From assembly GCA_032622095.1 (NCBI GenBank), contig CP136063.1:33854987-33918986 (forward strand): a DNA stretch of 64,000 bases. The letters run 5' to 3'. Positions 20,772 through 36,200 of this stretch are shown here, in pieces. The position numbers were made by a program, and so were the translations under genes. The stretch's first letter is position 1. Every line of letters starts with the position of its first letter. The notes under the pieces were generated by a model. That model saw nothing but the letters and a program-made list of their open reading frames with translations. It searched no databases and was not told the DNA's origin. The DNA is from Siphonodentalium dalli (Eukaryota; Mollusca; Scaphopoda; Gadilida; Siphonodentaliidae).

Positions 20772-20789
20772 TCCAAGCTCAAGGTACCA
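20772..20789 (-). other. primer-binding site
   Basis: One base inside the 5' LTR, the element's strand reads TGGTACCTTGAGCTTGG. It begins with TGG, the complement of a tRNA CCA end, as expected for minus-strand priming. The matching tRNA could not be determined without the host tRNA set. Confidence 0.65.
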
Positions 20790-20790
20790 C

Positions 20791-21295
20791 TGTCCCGGTG
20801 TCTAGGGTTTAGATGTTGAATGGCCGTGATATCGGGAACAATTCAAGAAGAGATCCGTTGGTGTAGATAACTTTATATATAAGTAAAAATGGTTGGTCGA
20901 TGAAGCACAGTGTATAGACAGGTTAAGATATAGGTCTGCTCGGAATGAAAGCTGGTGGATAAGTGTCGTTTTCACCGCTCTGAGAAAGTATATCTCTTAG
21001 CCCGCTGGCGTATCATGTATCCATATATGGACTGCGGTATCATACTATCCAAGCTATCTATACTTTACTATAGAGTATATCACACATCTATACTCGCATA
21101 CCATTGGTTATACTATGAATGTAACCAGTCGATCAGTGTCGACAAATATAGGTATGCTATGTTGCTATAGATGTGTACTTATTGTTTCGTATGCCTCCCT
21201 CTATACAAGGTGTTTCACCATTATACAATTAACCCTGTCCACAATACAGGTAAACAACTCCAACAACTCCATCCATTTATATGTACTATCGGACA
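20791..21295 (-). repeat. 5' LTR (right copy)
   Basis: 505 bp with the same TGTCC/GGACA ends as the left copy, and 7 substitutions against it, five of them in the last ~80 bp on the plus strand. On the element's strand it carries the promoter; the candidate TATA box is at 20872-20881. The inner edge is followed by the primer-binding site. Confidence 0.93.
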
Positions 21296-21299
21296 CTTT
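21296..21299. repeat. target-site duplication (CTTT), right
   Basis: Matches 9443-9446 on the other side of the element. Confidence 0.8.
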
Positions 21300-21919
21300 A
21301 CATTTCAGCAATCGTGTTTACAATATTGTCCAACATACCGGCAATCTATATATTGGATCAATGAGCTGTCCCAAGTACGATATTTTGGCAGTCCAATTTC
21401 ACAACCTCGAACATTGGCGACCAAATTAACTCGATTGAAGACTTATATCTTCTCGACGGTGTGTTTGGGACGGGAATCACAGCTATTCACACCGTTAACC
21501 ATACAGACTGAGTTAGTTATAACAACACAACCCTGTGCACAGCCAAGTGTTTTCAGAAGTCCGATTCCTATATATGCAATTGCGGTTTTACTTCTTTCAA
21601 GTTTATTTCAATTATGTCTGTACAATGATGAACCAGTCCAAACAAAGTCAGGCGAACCAGTCATTTTCATCAACCGAGCCATATAATCATTATAACATGT
21701 TAACCCAACAAGTAGCACAATGGAACGATCGTAAGAAACGGGATAACCAATGTTCAGCCGTGATACATATGGCATTCAACATAATATTATGACCATTTCG
21801 ATATAATGACATTGCAGAACACGAATTTCCCTAGTAAATTATAAAATACATCAAATGATACCTGTTGCTATAACCAACTTGACCATTTCCATCATACGAA
21901 CACATCACAATTGGGGCCC
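21300..21919. other. interval between the LTR element and the LINE
   Basis: Nothing is recognised here with confidence. Open frames start inside the LTR and run out into this stretch without family features. It may be the decayed upstream part of the LINE. Confidence 0.4.
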
Positions 21920-24265
21920 TTAAACAATCGATATTCATTTCTACAGCGGATACAATATATATACAATTCTGCAATACGACAAAGTATATACATATGATCA
22001 TTAAGCAGACATAATCTAGTTTGCCTTATGTTCTCATTGTCATAATTCAAATTATACAACTCAAAACGTTCTGCAACCAATCAAACATCCACTACATTTT
22101 TCAAGGAAAATGGCCAAACTTTCCGATCAACTCCAGAAATTGTCAATGCATGGTCTAGCTATTTTGAGAATTTATATTCACCACTGACCAGTGAAAATTT
22201 TGACTGGGATCACTTTGAAATGGTCACCAAATCTGTACAAGAAAAGCTATGCTCTGCACATAATGGTCATAATATAACTTATGATGTTTTATTATTTCCA
22301 GTTAGTCGAAATGAATTATTGCCAGTGGTAACTACTCTCAGTCGCAATAAATCTTCCGGTTATGATAATATTTACAATGAGAATATTATATATGGTGGCG
22401 ATAGTTTAATCGAAAGCCTCTGTCAATTATTCTCAGCTCTATTGCGGCATGGTTATATACCTGTTGCTGCCAAACGAGGTGTCATTATCACATTACATAA
22501 AGGAGGATCCAAGCCAAAACACTCGTTTGACAGGGCCATAGCTCTAATGCCTGCCTTATACAAATTGCTGGAGAAAGTTTTACTGAATCGTATTGAGTTA
22601 CATACACCACATATCTTATCAGTTAATCCTCTTCAGCACGGTTTTCAAAAACACATTAGTTCTAACATGACTTCTTATCTAACCCAGGAATGTATAAATT
22701 TCAATGCTGAAATAAATCAAAAATTGTACTGTTGCTTTCTAGATGTATGGAAAGCCTTTGATACGGTTTAGATAGACGGACTTACGTACAAACTGTATGA
22801 GAGGGGCCTCGCTGGAATTTCCTTCAACTTTGTGCACCAATTGCTATCCGATGTTTATTGTAATGTGAGATATAATGATGCTACATCAAGATTAATCAAA
22901 ATAGATCAAGGAACAAGGCAAGGGGGAATCTGCTCACCTAAATTTTACATGGTCTACATTGACGAACTGATAAAATTACTATCAGAGTCAATATATGGCT
23001 TTCACATGGAATCAAGTAATTGCACTTGTCCAACCCACGCAGACGACTTGCTACTTCTATCACTAACTGAATGTGGTTTGAATTCACTTATTGATATGTG
23101 TGTGAGGTATAGCTATACATTGCGGTATAAGTATAATTCGTCTAAATATGTAGCAATGGTGCTTAATGAGACAAGGAATCAAGCCAATAAGTATCAACGC
23201 AAGTGGATCATGGGATCTGAACACCTTAATGAAGTGGACAGTACAGTTCATCTGGGAATCCCAATTGATAAGTATAAACAAACAAATAATTTTATTGAAC
23301 ATGTATGTGATAAAATGAGAAGCACTTTCCTTATGCTATCGAATTCTGGTTTGTATGCCGGAGGTCTAACTCCCCTGAGTTCCTCACTCATTTATAAATC
23401 AGTCGTCTTGCCAAGAGCATTGTTCGGTACGGAACTTTTATGGAATCTATACCAAAACGAAATTATGAAACTAGAGAGGACTCATAGATTTTGCATCAAA
23501 AGGATACAGGGATTTGAACCCAGGACCCGGACCGACATTGCTCTTGGCTTACTTGGAATTCATTCACTAGAATTCTACATACATAAAACGAAATTGTCAC
23601 TATTATCATCACTGTGTAATGTCGAATGTAACAATCACAACACTGTTAAACAAGTTTTCCTCCAGGGAATGTATGAATACATGTTTTTGCCTACCACTAG
23701 TTCATTGTCTTTCCATGACTATTTTTGTGACATAATGCAAATACTTGAACGATATGATTTTTCGTACTACCTTAACCAATTTGCCACAGAGTCTTGTTTT
23801 CCGGACAAAATATCATGGAAACAAATTTTTAACATGGGAATGGTAACATCACACGATGATGCGTGGAAGTCAAGAACAAATTCTGACCCAAGTATCTCAA
23901 TCTTCAATAGAATACACACAGACTTATGTATATCTTATGTTTGGTGCCTATGTAAATCGCATCCAGAAGACAAGACCATTTATCTAACGATTGGCAAATC
24001 GATAAGCCAAATAGGAATTAACAGAGAAATATCCTGTAAGAATTGTGGTTCTACCACGGCTGATATTTTATCTCACATATTCATTGAGTGCACACCCATG
24101 TATTCATTTATAAATGAGATGGAATATTTTATTAGGTTCATTAGATCAAAATCATGTACAAACTATTATAAAATAACATCGATTGTAATCATTGTACATA
24201 TCGGTCAAATCAGGTTCATCAGATCAAAATCATGTACAAACTATATAAAACAACACCGATTGTAA
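21920..24265 (+). pseudogene. 5'-truncated LINE ORF2: reverse transcriptase with in-frame stops
   Basis: The frame of a non-LTR retrotransposon ORF2 can be followed from about 21920, with stops TGA 21995-21997, TAA 22043-22045 and TAG 22769-22771. No endonuclease is present. RT motifs: NKSSGYDNIYNENI, VIITLHKGG, RAIALMPALYKLLEKV, CFLDVWKAFDTV (motif A, directly before the TAG, where a Trp codon is usual, so TGG to TAG is likely), GTRQGGICSPKFYMVYID, and HADD, where the usual Tyr of the active box is His. Then come the thumb region and a C-terminal C-x2-C-x9-H-x4-C motif (CKNCGSTTADILSHIFIEC). The clade was not resolved (CR1/Jockey-like group possible). About 25 codons after the zinc motif the frame enters the satellite monomer at 24134 and ends inside the second monomer. 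No separate 3' UTR or poly-A is seen. Confidence 0.85.
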
Positions 24266-27200
24266 TCATTGTACATATCGGTCAAATCAGGTTCATCAGA
24301 TCAAAATCATGTGAAAACTATATAAAATAACACCGATTGTAATCATTGTACATATCGGTCAAATCAGGTTCATCAGATCAAAATCATGTACAAACTATTA
24401 TAAAATAACACTGATTGTAATCATTGTACATATCGGTCAAATCAGGTGCATCATATCAAAATCATGTGAAAACTATATAAAATAACACCGATTGTAATCA
24501 TTGTACATATCGGTCAAATCAGGTGCATCATATCAAAATCATGTGAAAACTATTATAAAACAACACCGATTGTAATCATTGTACATATCGGTCAAATCAG
24601 CTTCATCAGATCAAAATCATGTACAAACTATATAAAATAACACCGATTGTAATCATTGTACATATCGGTCAAATCAGGTGCATCAGATCAAAATCACGTA
24701 CAAACTATTATAAAACAACATCGATTGTAATCATTGTACATATCGATCAAATCAGGTGCATCAGATCAAAATCATGTGAAAACTATATAAAACAACACCG
24801 ATTGTAATCATTGTACATATCGGTCAAATCAGGTTCATCAGATCAAAATCATGTACAAACTATATAAAACAACACCGATTGTAATCATTGTACATATCGG
24901 TCAAATCAGGTGCATTAGATCAAAATCATATACAAACTATATAAAATAACACCGATTATAATCATTGTACATATCGGTCAAATCAGGTTCATTAGATCAA
25001 AATCATGTACAAACTATATAAAATAACACCGATTGTAATCATTGTACATATCGATCAAATCAGGTGCATTAGATCAAAATCATATACAAACTATATAAAA
25101 TAACACCGATTGTAATCATTGTACATATCGATCAAATCAGGTTCATCAGATCAAAATCATGTACAAACTATATAAAATAACACTGATTGTAATCATTGTA
25201 CATATCGATCAAATCAGGTTCATCAGATCAAATCATATACAAACTATATAAAATAACACCGATTGTAATCATTGTACATATCGGTCAAATCAGGTTCATC
25301 AGATCAAATCATATACGAACTATATAAAACAACACCGATTATAATCATTGTACATATCGATCAAATCAGGTTCATCAGATCAAAATCAAGTGAAAACTGT
25401 TATAAAATAACACCGATTGTAATCATTGTACATATCGATCAAATCAGGTTCATCAGATCAAAATCATGTACAAACTATATAAAATAACACCGATTGTAAT
25501 CATTGTACATATCGGTCAAATCAAGTTCATCAGATCAAAATCATGTGAAAACTGTTATAAAATAACACCGATTGTAATCATTGTACATATCGATCAAATC
25601 AGGTTCATCATATCAAAATCATGTACAAACTATATAAAATAACACCGATTGTAATCATTGTACATATCGATCAAATCAGGTTCATCAGATCAAAATCATG
25701 TACAAACTATATAAAATAACACTGATTGTAATCATTGTACATATCGATCAAATCAGGTTCATCAGATCAAATCATATACAAACTATATAAAATAACACCG
25801 ATTGTAATCATTGTACATATCGGTCAAATCAGGTTCATCAGATCAAAATCATATACAAACTATATAAAACAACACCGATTGTAATCATTGTACATATCGA
25901 TCAAATCAGGTTCATCAGATCAAAATCATGTACAAACTATATAAAACAACACCGATTGTAATCATTGTACATATCGGTCAAATCAGGTTCATCAGATCAA
26001 AATCATGTACAAACTATTATAAAACAACACTGATTGTAATCATTGTACATATCGGTCAAATCAGGTTCATCAGATCAAAATCATGTACAAACTATATAAA
26101 ACAACACCGATTGTAATCATTGTACATATCGGTCAAATCAGGTTCATCAGATCAAAATCATGTACAAACTATATAAAATAACACCGATTGTAATCATTGT
26201 ACATATCGGTCAAATCAGGTTCATCAGATCAAAATCATGTACAAACTATATAAAATAACACTGATTATAATCATTGTACATATCGGTCAAATCAGGTGCA
26301 TCAGATCAAAATCATGTACAAACTATATAAAATAACACCGATTGTAATCATTGTACATATCGATCAAATCAGGTTCATCAGATCAAAATCATGTACAAAC
26401 TATTATAAAACAACACTGATTGTAATCATTGTACATATCGGTCAAATCAGGTTCATCAGATCAAAATCATGTACAAACTATATAAAACAACACCGATTGT
26501 AATCATTGTACATATCGGTCAAATCAGGTTCATCAGATCAAAATCATGTACAAACTATTATAAAATAACACCGATTGTAATCATTGTACATATCGGTCAA
26601 ATCAGGTTCATCAGATCAAAATCATGTACAAACTATATAAAATAACACCGATTGTAATCATTGTACATATCGATCAAATCAGGTGCATCAGATCAAAATC
26701 ATGAGAAAACTATTATAAAATAACACCGATTGTAATCATTGTACATATCGATCAAATCAGGTTCATCAGATCAAAATCATGTACAAACTATATAAAATAA
26801 CACCGATTGTAATCATTGTACATATCGATCAAATCAGGTGCATCAGATCAAAATCATGAGAAAACTATTATAAAATAACACCGATTGTAATCATTGTACA
26901 TATCGATCAAATCAGGTTCATCAGATCAAAATCATATACAAACTATATAAAATAACACCGATTGTAATCATTGTACATATCGATCAAATCAGGTGCATCA
27001 GATCAAAATCATGAGAAAACTATTATAAAACAACACCGATTGTAATCATTGTACATATCGGTCAAATCAGGTTCATCAGATCAAAATCATATACAAACTA
27101 TATAAAATAACACCGATTGTAATCATTGTACATATCGGTCAAATCAGGTTCATCAGATCAAAATCATGTACAAACTATATAAAATAACACTGATTATAAT

Positions 27201-27529
27201 CATTGTACATATCGGTCAAATCAGGTGCATCAGATCAAAATCATGTACAAACTATATAAAATAACACCGATTGTAATCATTGTACATATCGATCAAATCA
27301 GGTTCATCAGATCGAAATCATATACAAACTATATAAAATAACACCGATTGTAATCATTGTACATATCGGTCAAATCAGGTTCATCAGATCAAAATCATAT
27401 ACAAACTATATAAAACAACACCGATTGTAATCATTGTACATATCGGTCAAATCAGGTGCATCAGATCAAAATCATGTACAAACTATATAAAATAACACCG
27501 ATTGTAATCATTGTACATATCGGTCAAAT

Positions 27530-29290
27530 CAGGTGCATCAGATCAAAATCATGTACAAACTATATAAAATAACACCGATTGTAATCATTGTACATATCGG
27601 TCAAATCAGGTTCATCAGATCAAAATCATATACAAACTATATAAAACAACACCGATTGTAATCATTGTATATATCGGTCAAATCAGGTTCATCAGATCAA
27701 AATCATGTGAAAACTATATAAAATAACACCGATTGTAATCATTGTACATATCGATCAAATCAGGTTCATCAGATCAAAATCATGTACAAACTATATAAAA
27801 CAACACCGATTGTAATCATTGTACATATCGGTCAAATCAGGTTCATCAGATCAAAATCATATACAAACTATATAAAACAACACCGATTGTAATCATTGTA
27901 CATATCGGTCAAATCAGGTGCATCAGATCAAAATCATGTACAAACTATATAAAACAACACCGATTGTAATCATTGTACATATCGATCAAATCAGGTGCAT
28001 CAGATCGAAATCATATACAAACTATATAAAATAACACCGATTGTAATCATTGTAAATATCGATCAAATCAGGTTCATCAGATTAAAATCATGTACAAACT
28101 ATATAAAACAACACCGATTTTAATCATTGTACATATCGATCAAATCAGGTTCATCAGATCAAAATCATGTACAAACTATATAAAATAACACCGATTGTAA
28201 TCATTGTACATATCGGTCAAATCAGGTGCATCAGATCAAAATCATGTACAAACTATATAAAACAACACCGATTGTAATCATTGTACATATCGATCAAATC
28301 AGGTTCATCAGATCAAAATCATGTGAAAACTGTTATAAAATAACATCGATTGTAATCATTGTACATATCGGTCAAATCAGGTTCATCAGATCAAAATCAT
28401 GTACAAACTATATAAAATAACACCGATTGTAATCATTGTACATATCGGTCAAATCAGCTTCATCAGATCAAAATCATATACAAACTATATAAAATAACAC
28501 CGATTGTAATCATTGTACATATCGGTCAAATCAGGTTCATTAGATCAAAATCATGTACAAACTATATAAAATAACACTGATTATAATCATTGTACATATC
28601 GATCAAATCAGGTGCATCAGATCAAAATCATGTACAAACTATATAAAATAACACCGATTGTAATCATTGTACATATCGATCAAATCAGGTTCATCAGATC
28701 AAAATCATGTGAAAACTGTTATAAAATAACATCGATTGTAATCATTGTACATATCGGTAAAATCAGCTTCATCAGATCAAAATCATATACAAACTATATA
28801 AAATAACACCGATTGTAATCATTGTACATATCGGTCAAATCAGGTGCATCAGATCAAAATCATGTACAAACTATATAAAATAACACCGATTGTAATCATT
28901 GTACATATCGGTCAAATCAGGTTCATAAGATCAAAATCATATACAAACTATATAAAACAACACCGATTGTAATCATTGTATATATCGGTCAAATCAGGTT
29001 CATCAGATCAAAATCATGTGAAAACTATATAAAATAACACCGATTGTAATCATTGTACATATCGATCAAATCAGGTTCATCAGATCAAAATCATGTACAA
29101 ACTATATAAAACAACACCAATTGTAATCATTGTACATATCGGTCAAATCAGGTTCATCAGATCAAAATCATATACAAACTATATAAAACAACACCGATTG
29201 TAATCATTGTACATATCGGTCAAATCAGGTGCATCAGATCAAAATCATGTACAAACTATATAAAACAACACCGATTGTAATCATTGTACA
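27530..29290 (+). repeat. ~450-bp block repeated 1,310 bp apart within the array
   Basis: A rare TGTATATATC variant at 27667 recurs at 28977. The surrounding monomers match in type for roughly 450 bp (about 27530-28000 and 28840-29290). This indicates an older local duplication of 17 monomers, since partly overwritten. Confidence 0.6.
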
Positions 29291-32200
29291 TATCGATCAA
29301 ATCAGGTGCATCAGATCAAAATCATGTACAAACTATATAAAATAACACCGATTGTAATCATTGTACATATCGGTCAAATCAGGTTCATCAGATCAAAATC
29401 ATGTACAAACTATATAAAATAACACCGATTGTAATCATTGTACATATCGGTCAAATCAGGTTCATCAGATCAAAATCATGTACAAACTATATAAAACAAC
29501 ACCGATTGTAATCATTGTACATATCGGTCAAATCAGGTTCATCAGATCAAAATCATGTACAAACTATATAAAATAACACTGATTATAATCATTGTACATA
29601 TCGGTCAAATCAGGTGCATCAGATCAAAATCATGTACAAACTATATAAAATAACACCGATTGTAATCATTGTACATATCGATCAAATCAGGTTCATTAGA
29701 TCAAAATCATGTACAAACTATATAAAACAACACCGATTGTAATCATTGTAAATATCGATCAAATCAGGTTCATCAGATTAAAATCATGTACAAACTATAT
29801 AAAACAACACCGATTTTAATCATTGTACATATCGATCAAATCAGGTTCATCAGATCAAAATCATGTACAAACTATATAAAATAACACCGATTGTAATCAT
29901 TGTAAATATCGATCAAATCAGGTTCATCAGATCGAAATCATATACAAACTATATAAAACAACACCGATTGTAATCATTGTACATATCGGTCAAATCAGGT
30001 TCATCAGATTAAAATCATGTACAAACTATATAAAATAACACTGATTATAATCATTGTACATATCGGTCAAATCAGGTTCATCAGATCGAAATCATATACA
30101 AACTATATAAAACAACACTGATTGTAATCATTGTACATATCGGTCAAATCAGGTTCATCAGATTAAAATCATGTACAAACTATATAAAATAACACCGATT
30201 TTAATCATTGTACATATCGATCAAATCAGGTTCATCAGATCAAAATCATGTACAAACTATATAAAACAACACCGATTTTAATCATTGTACATATCGATCA
30301 AATCAGGTGCATCAGATCAAAATCATGTACAAACTATATAAAACAACACCGATTGTAATCATTGTACATATCGATCAAATCAGGTTCATCAGATCAAAAT
30401 CATGTGAAAACTGTTATAAAATAACATCGATTGTAATCATTGTACATATCGGTCAAATCAGGTTCATCAGATCAAAATCATGTACAAACTATATAAAATA
30501 ACACCGATTGTAATCATTGTACATATCGGTCAAATCAGCTTCATCAGATCAAAATCATGTACAAACTATATAAAACAACACTGATTGTAATCATTGTACA
30601 TATCGGTCAAATCAGGTTCATCAGATCAAAATCATGAGAAAACTATTATAAAATAACACCGATTGTAATCATTGTACATATCGGTCAAATCAGGTTCATC
30701 AGATCAAAATCATGTGAAAACTGTTATAAAATAACACCGATTGTAATCATTGTACATATCGGTCAAATCAGGTGCATCAGATCAAAATCATGTACAAACT
30801 GTTATAAAACAACACCGATTGTAATCATTGTACATATCGGTCAAATCAGGTGCATCAGATCAAAATCATGTGAAAACTATATAAAATAACACCGATTGTA
30901 ATCATTGTACATATCGGTCAAATCAGGTTCATCCGATCAAAATCATGTGAAAACTATATAAAATAACACCGATTGTAATCATTGTACATATCGGTCAAAT
31001 CAGGTTCATCAGATCAAAATCATATACAAACTATATAAAACAACACCGATTGTAATCATTGTACATATCGATCAAATCAGGTGCATCATATCAAAATCAT
31101 ATACAAACTATATAAAACAACACCGATTGTAATCATTGTACATAACGATCAAATCAGGTGCATCAGATCAAAATCATGAGAAAACTATATAAAACAACAC
31201 CGATTGTAATCATTGTACATATCGGTCAAATCAGGTGCATCATATCAAAATCATGTACAAACTATATAAAACAACACCGATTGTAATCATTGTACATAAC
31301 GATCAAATCAGGTTCATCAGATCAAAATCATGTGAAAACTGTTATAAAATAACACCGATTGGAATCATTGTACATATCGGTCAAATCAGGTTCATCAGAT
31401 CAAAATCATATACAAACTATATAAAACAACACCGATTGTAATCATTGTACATATCGATCAAATCAGGTTCATCAGATCAAAATCATGTACAAACTATATA
31501 AAATAACACCGATTGTAATCATTGTACATATCGGTCAAATCAGGTGCATCATATCAAAATCATGTACAAACTATATAAAACAACACCGATTGTAATCATT
31601 GTACATATCGGTCAAATCAGGTTCATCAGATCAAAATCATGTGAAAACTATATAAAACAACACCGATTGTAATCATTGTACATATCGATCAAATCAGGTT
31701 CATTAGATCAAAATCATGTGAAAACTATATAAAACAACACCGATTGTAATCATTGTACATATCGGTCAAATCAGGTTCATCAGATCAAAATCATGTACAA
31801 ACTGTTATAAAATAACACCGATTGTAATCATTGTACATATCGGTCAAATCAGGTTCATCAGATCAAAATCATGTACAAACTATATAAAACAACACCGATT
31901 GTAATCATTGTACATATCGGTCAAATCAGGTTCATCAGATCAAAATCATGTACAAACTATATAAAATAACACCGATTGTAATCATTGTACATATCGGTCA
32001 AATCAGGTGCATCATATCAAAATCATGTACAAACTATATAAAACAACACCGATTGTAATCATTGTACATATCGGTCAAATCAGGTTCATCAGATCAAAAT
32101 CATGTGAAAACTATATAAAACAACACCGATTGTAATCATTGTACATATCGATCAAATCAGGTTCATCAGATCAAAATCATGTGAAAACTATATAAAACAA

Positions 32201-32489
32201 CACCGATTGTAATCATTGTACATATCGATCAAATCAGGTTCATTAGATCAAAATCATGTGAAAACTATATAAAACAACACCGATTGTAATCATTGTACAT
32301 ATCGGTCAAATCAGGTTCATTAGATCAAAATCATGTACAAACTATATAAAATAACACCGATTGTAATCATTGTACATATCGGTCAAATCAGGTTCATTAG
32401 ATCAAAATCATGTACAAACTATATAAAACAACACCGATTGTAATCATTGTACATATCGGTCAAATCAGGTGCATTAGATCAAAATCATG

Positions 32490-33250
32490 TACAAACTATA
32501 TAAAATAACACCGATTGTAATCATTGTACATATCGATCAAATCAGGTTCATCAGATCAAAATCATGTGAAAACTATATAAAATAACACCGATTGTAATCA
32601 TTGTACATATCGATCAAATCAGGTTCATCAGATCAAAATCATGTACAAACTATATAAAATAACACCGATTGTAATCATTGTACATATCGATCAAATCAGG
32701 TTCATTAGATCAAAATCATGTACAAACTATATAAAATAACACCGATTGTAATCATTGTACATATCGATCAAATCAGGTTCATCAGATCAAAATCATGTGA
32801 AAACTATATAAAATAACACCGATTGTAATCATTGTACATATCGATCAAATCAGGTTCATCAGATCAAAATCATGTACAAACTATATAAAATAACACCGAT
32901 TGTAATCATTGTACATATCGATCAAATCAGGTTCATTAGATCAAAATCATGTACAAACTATATAAAATAACACCGATTGTAATCATTGTACATATCGATC
33001 AAATCAGGTTCATCAGATCAAAATCATGTGAAAACTATATAAAATAACACCGATTGTAATCATTGTACATATCGATCAAATCAGGTTCATCAGATCAAAA
33101 TCATGTACAAACTATATAAAATAACACCGATTGTAATCATTGTACATATCGATCAAATCAGGTTCATTAGATCAAAATCATGTACAAACTATATAAAATA
33201 ACACCGATTGTAATCATTGTACATATCGATCAAATCAGGTTCATCAGATC
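32490..33250 (+). repeat. 231-bp higher-order repeat (three monomers), three copies
   Basis: The CATGTGA-type monomer occurs at 32563, 32794 and 33025, exactly 231 bp apart. It is followed each time by the same two monomer types, one of them with TTAGATC. This is the earliest clear higher-order repeat in the array. Confidence 0.8.
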
Positions 33251-36200
33251 AAAATCATGTACAAACTATATAAAATAACACCGATTGTAATCATTGTACA
33301 TATCGGTCAAATCAGGTTCATCAGATCAAAATCATGTACAAACTGTATAAAACAACACCGATTGTAATCATTGTACATATCGATCAAATCAGGTTCATCA
33401 GATCAAAATCATGTACAAACTATATAAAACAACACCGATTGTAATCATTGTACATATCGATCAAATCAGGTTCATCAGATCAAAATCATGTACAAACTAT
33501 ATAAAACAACACCGATTGTAATCATTGTACATATCGATCAAATCAGGTTCATCAGATCAAAATCATATACAAACTAGTATAAAACAACACCGATTGTAAT
33601 CATTGTACATATCGATCAAATCAGGTTCATCATATCAAAATCATGTACAAACTATATAAAACAACACCGATTGTAATCATTGTACATATCGATCAAATCA
33701 GGTTCATCAGATCAAAATCATGTACAAACTATATAAAATAACACTGATTGTAATCATTGTACATATCGATCAAATCAGGTTCATCAGATCAAAATCATGT
33801 GAAAACTATATAAAATAACACCGATTGTAATCATTGTACATATCGGTCAAATCAGGTTCATCAGATTAAAATCATGTACAAACTATATAAAACAACACCG
33901 ATTGTAATCATTGTACATATCGGTCAAATCAGGTTCATCAGATCAAAATCATGTACAAACTATATAAAACAACACCGATTGTAATCATTGTACATATCGG
34001 TCAAATCAGGTTCATCAGATCAAAATCATATACAAACTATTATAAAATAACACCGATTGTAATCATTGTACATATCGGTCAAATCAGGTGCATCAGATCA
34101 AAATCATGTGAAAACTATATAAAACAACACCGATTGTAATCATTGTACATATCGGTCAAATCAGGTTCATCATATCAAAATCATGTGAAAACTATATAAA
34201 ACAACACCGATTGTAATCATTGTACATATCGGTCAAATCAGGTGCATCAGATCAAAATCATGTACAAACTATATAAAATAACACCGATTGTAATCATTGT
34301 ACATATCGGTCAAATCAGGTTCATCAGATCAAAATCATGTACAAACTATATAAAACAACACCGATTGTAATCATTGTACATATCGGTCAAATCAGGTGCA
34401 TCATATCAAAATCATGTACAAACTATATAAAACAACACCGATTGTAATCATTGTACATATCGGTCAAATCAGGTTCATCAGATCAAAATCATGTACAAAC
34501 TATATAAAATAACACTGATTGTAATCATTGTACATATCGGTCAAATCAGGTTCATTAGATCAAAATCATGTACAAACTATTATAAAATAACACCGATTGT
34601 AATCATTGTACATATCGGTCAAATCAGGTTCATCAGATCAAAATCATGTACAAACTATATAAAATAACACTGATTGTAATCATTGTACATATCGATCAAA
34701 TCAGGTTCATCATATCAAAATCATGTACAAACTATTATAAAATAACACCGATTGTAATCATTGTACATATCGGTCAAATCAGGTTCATCAGATTAAAATC
34801 ATGTACAAACTATATAAAATAACACCGATTGTAATCATTGTACATATCGGTCAAATCAGGTGCATCATATCAAAATCATGTACAAACTATTATAAAACAA
34901 CACCGATTGCAATCATTGTACATATCGATCAAATCAGGTTCATCAGATCAAAATCATGTACAAACTATATAAAATAACACCGATTGTAATCATTGTACAT
35001 ATCGGTCAAATCAGGTTCATCAGATCAAAATCATGTACAAACTGTTATAAAACAACACCGATTGTAATCATTGTACATATCGGTCAAATCAGGTGCATCA
35101 GATCAAAATCATATACAAACTATTATAAAATAACACCGATTGTAATCATTGTACATATCGATCAAATCAGGTTCATCAGATCAAAATCATGTACAAACTA
35201 TATAAAATAACACCGATTGTAATCATTGTACATATCGATCAAATCAGGTTCATCAGATCAAAATCATATACAAACTATATAAAACAACATCGATTGTAAT
35301 CATTGTACATATCGATCAAATCAGGTGCATCATATCAAAATCATATACAAACTATATAAAACAACATCGATTGTAATCATTGTACATATCGATCAAATCA
35401 GGTGCATCAGATCAAAATCATATACAAACTATATAAAACAACACCGATTGTAATCATTGTACATATCGGTCAAATCAGGTTCATCAGATCAAAATCATGA
35501 ACAAACTATATAAAACAACACCGATTGTAATCATTGTACATATCGATCAAATCAGGTTCATCAGATCAAAATCATATACAAACTATATAAAACAACACTG
35601 ATTGTAATCATTGTACATATCGGTCAAATCAGGTTCATCAGATCAAAATCATGTACAAACTATATAAAACAACACCGATTGTAATCATTGTACATATCGA
35701 TCAAATCAGGTTCATCAGATCAAAATCATGTACAAACTATATAAAACAACACCGATTGTAATCATTGTACATATCGATCAAATCAGGTGGATCATATCAA
35801 AATCATGTACAAACTATATAAAATAACACCGATTGTAATCATTGTACATATCGATCAAATCAGGTTCATCAGATCAAAATCATGTACAAACTATATAAAA
35901 TAACACCGATTGTAATCATTGTACATATCGGTCAAATCAGGTTCGTTAGATCAAAATCATGTACAAACTATATAAAATAACACCGATTGTAATCATTGTA
36001 CATATCGATCAAATCAGGTTCATCAGATCAAAATCATATACAAACTATATAAAATAACACCGATTGTAATCATTGTACATATCGGTCAAATCAGGTTCAT
36101 AAGATCAAAATCATGTACAAACTGTTATAAAATAACACCGATTGTAATCATTGTACATATCGGTCAAATCAGGTTCATCAGATCAAAATCATATACAAAC

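Larger units (their letters stand above)
9447..21295 (-). mobile_element. complete env-bearing Ty3/gypsy LTR retrotransposon, inactivated
   Basis: The 11,849-bp element lies on the minus strand between two 505-bp LTRs and a CTTT duplication. Its own order is 5' LTR (20791-21295), primer-binding site, 155-aa ORF, gag, frameshift site, protease, reverse transcriptase, RNase H, integrase, an insert with two ORFs, env, 3' LTR (9447-9951). RT-RH-IN order with a GPY/F-type integrase tail places it in Metaviridae. A PPPY motif in Gag and a cleavable membrane-anchored Env show an ancestor equipped as an enveloped retrovirus-like agent. It is now dead: in-frame stops begin at 19436, 19319 and 19280 (gag), 15557, 15017 and 14861 (pol) and 12289 (env), and pol has frameshifts near 17475 and 17250. 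The LTRs differ at 7 of 505 positions by hand count, so the insertion is fairly recent relative to neutral divergence. Confidence 0.93.

Noticed and set aside
20772-20789. Assigning the primer tRNA as tRNA-Leu
   Set aside because: Only the first seven bases (TGGTACC) fit a known type of tRNA-Leu end; the following bases do not, so no tRNA is named.
23505-23535. tRNA B-box-like GGGATTTGAACCC
   Set aside because: It lies within the LINE coding frame at a position where the family has a similar peptide, and no A box or cloverleaf surrounds it.
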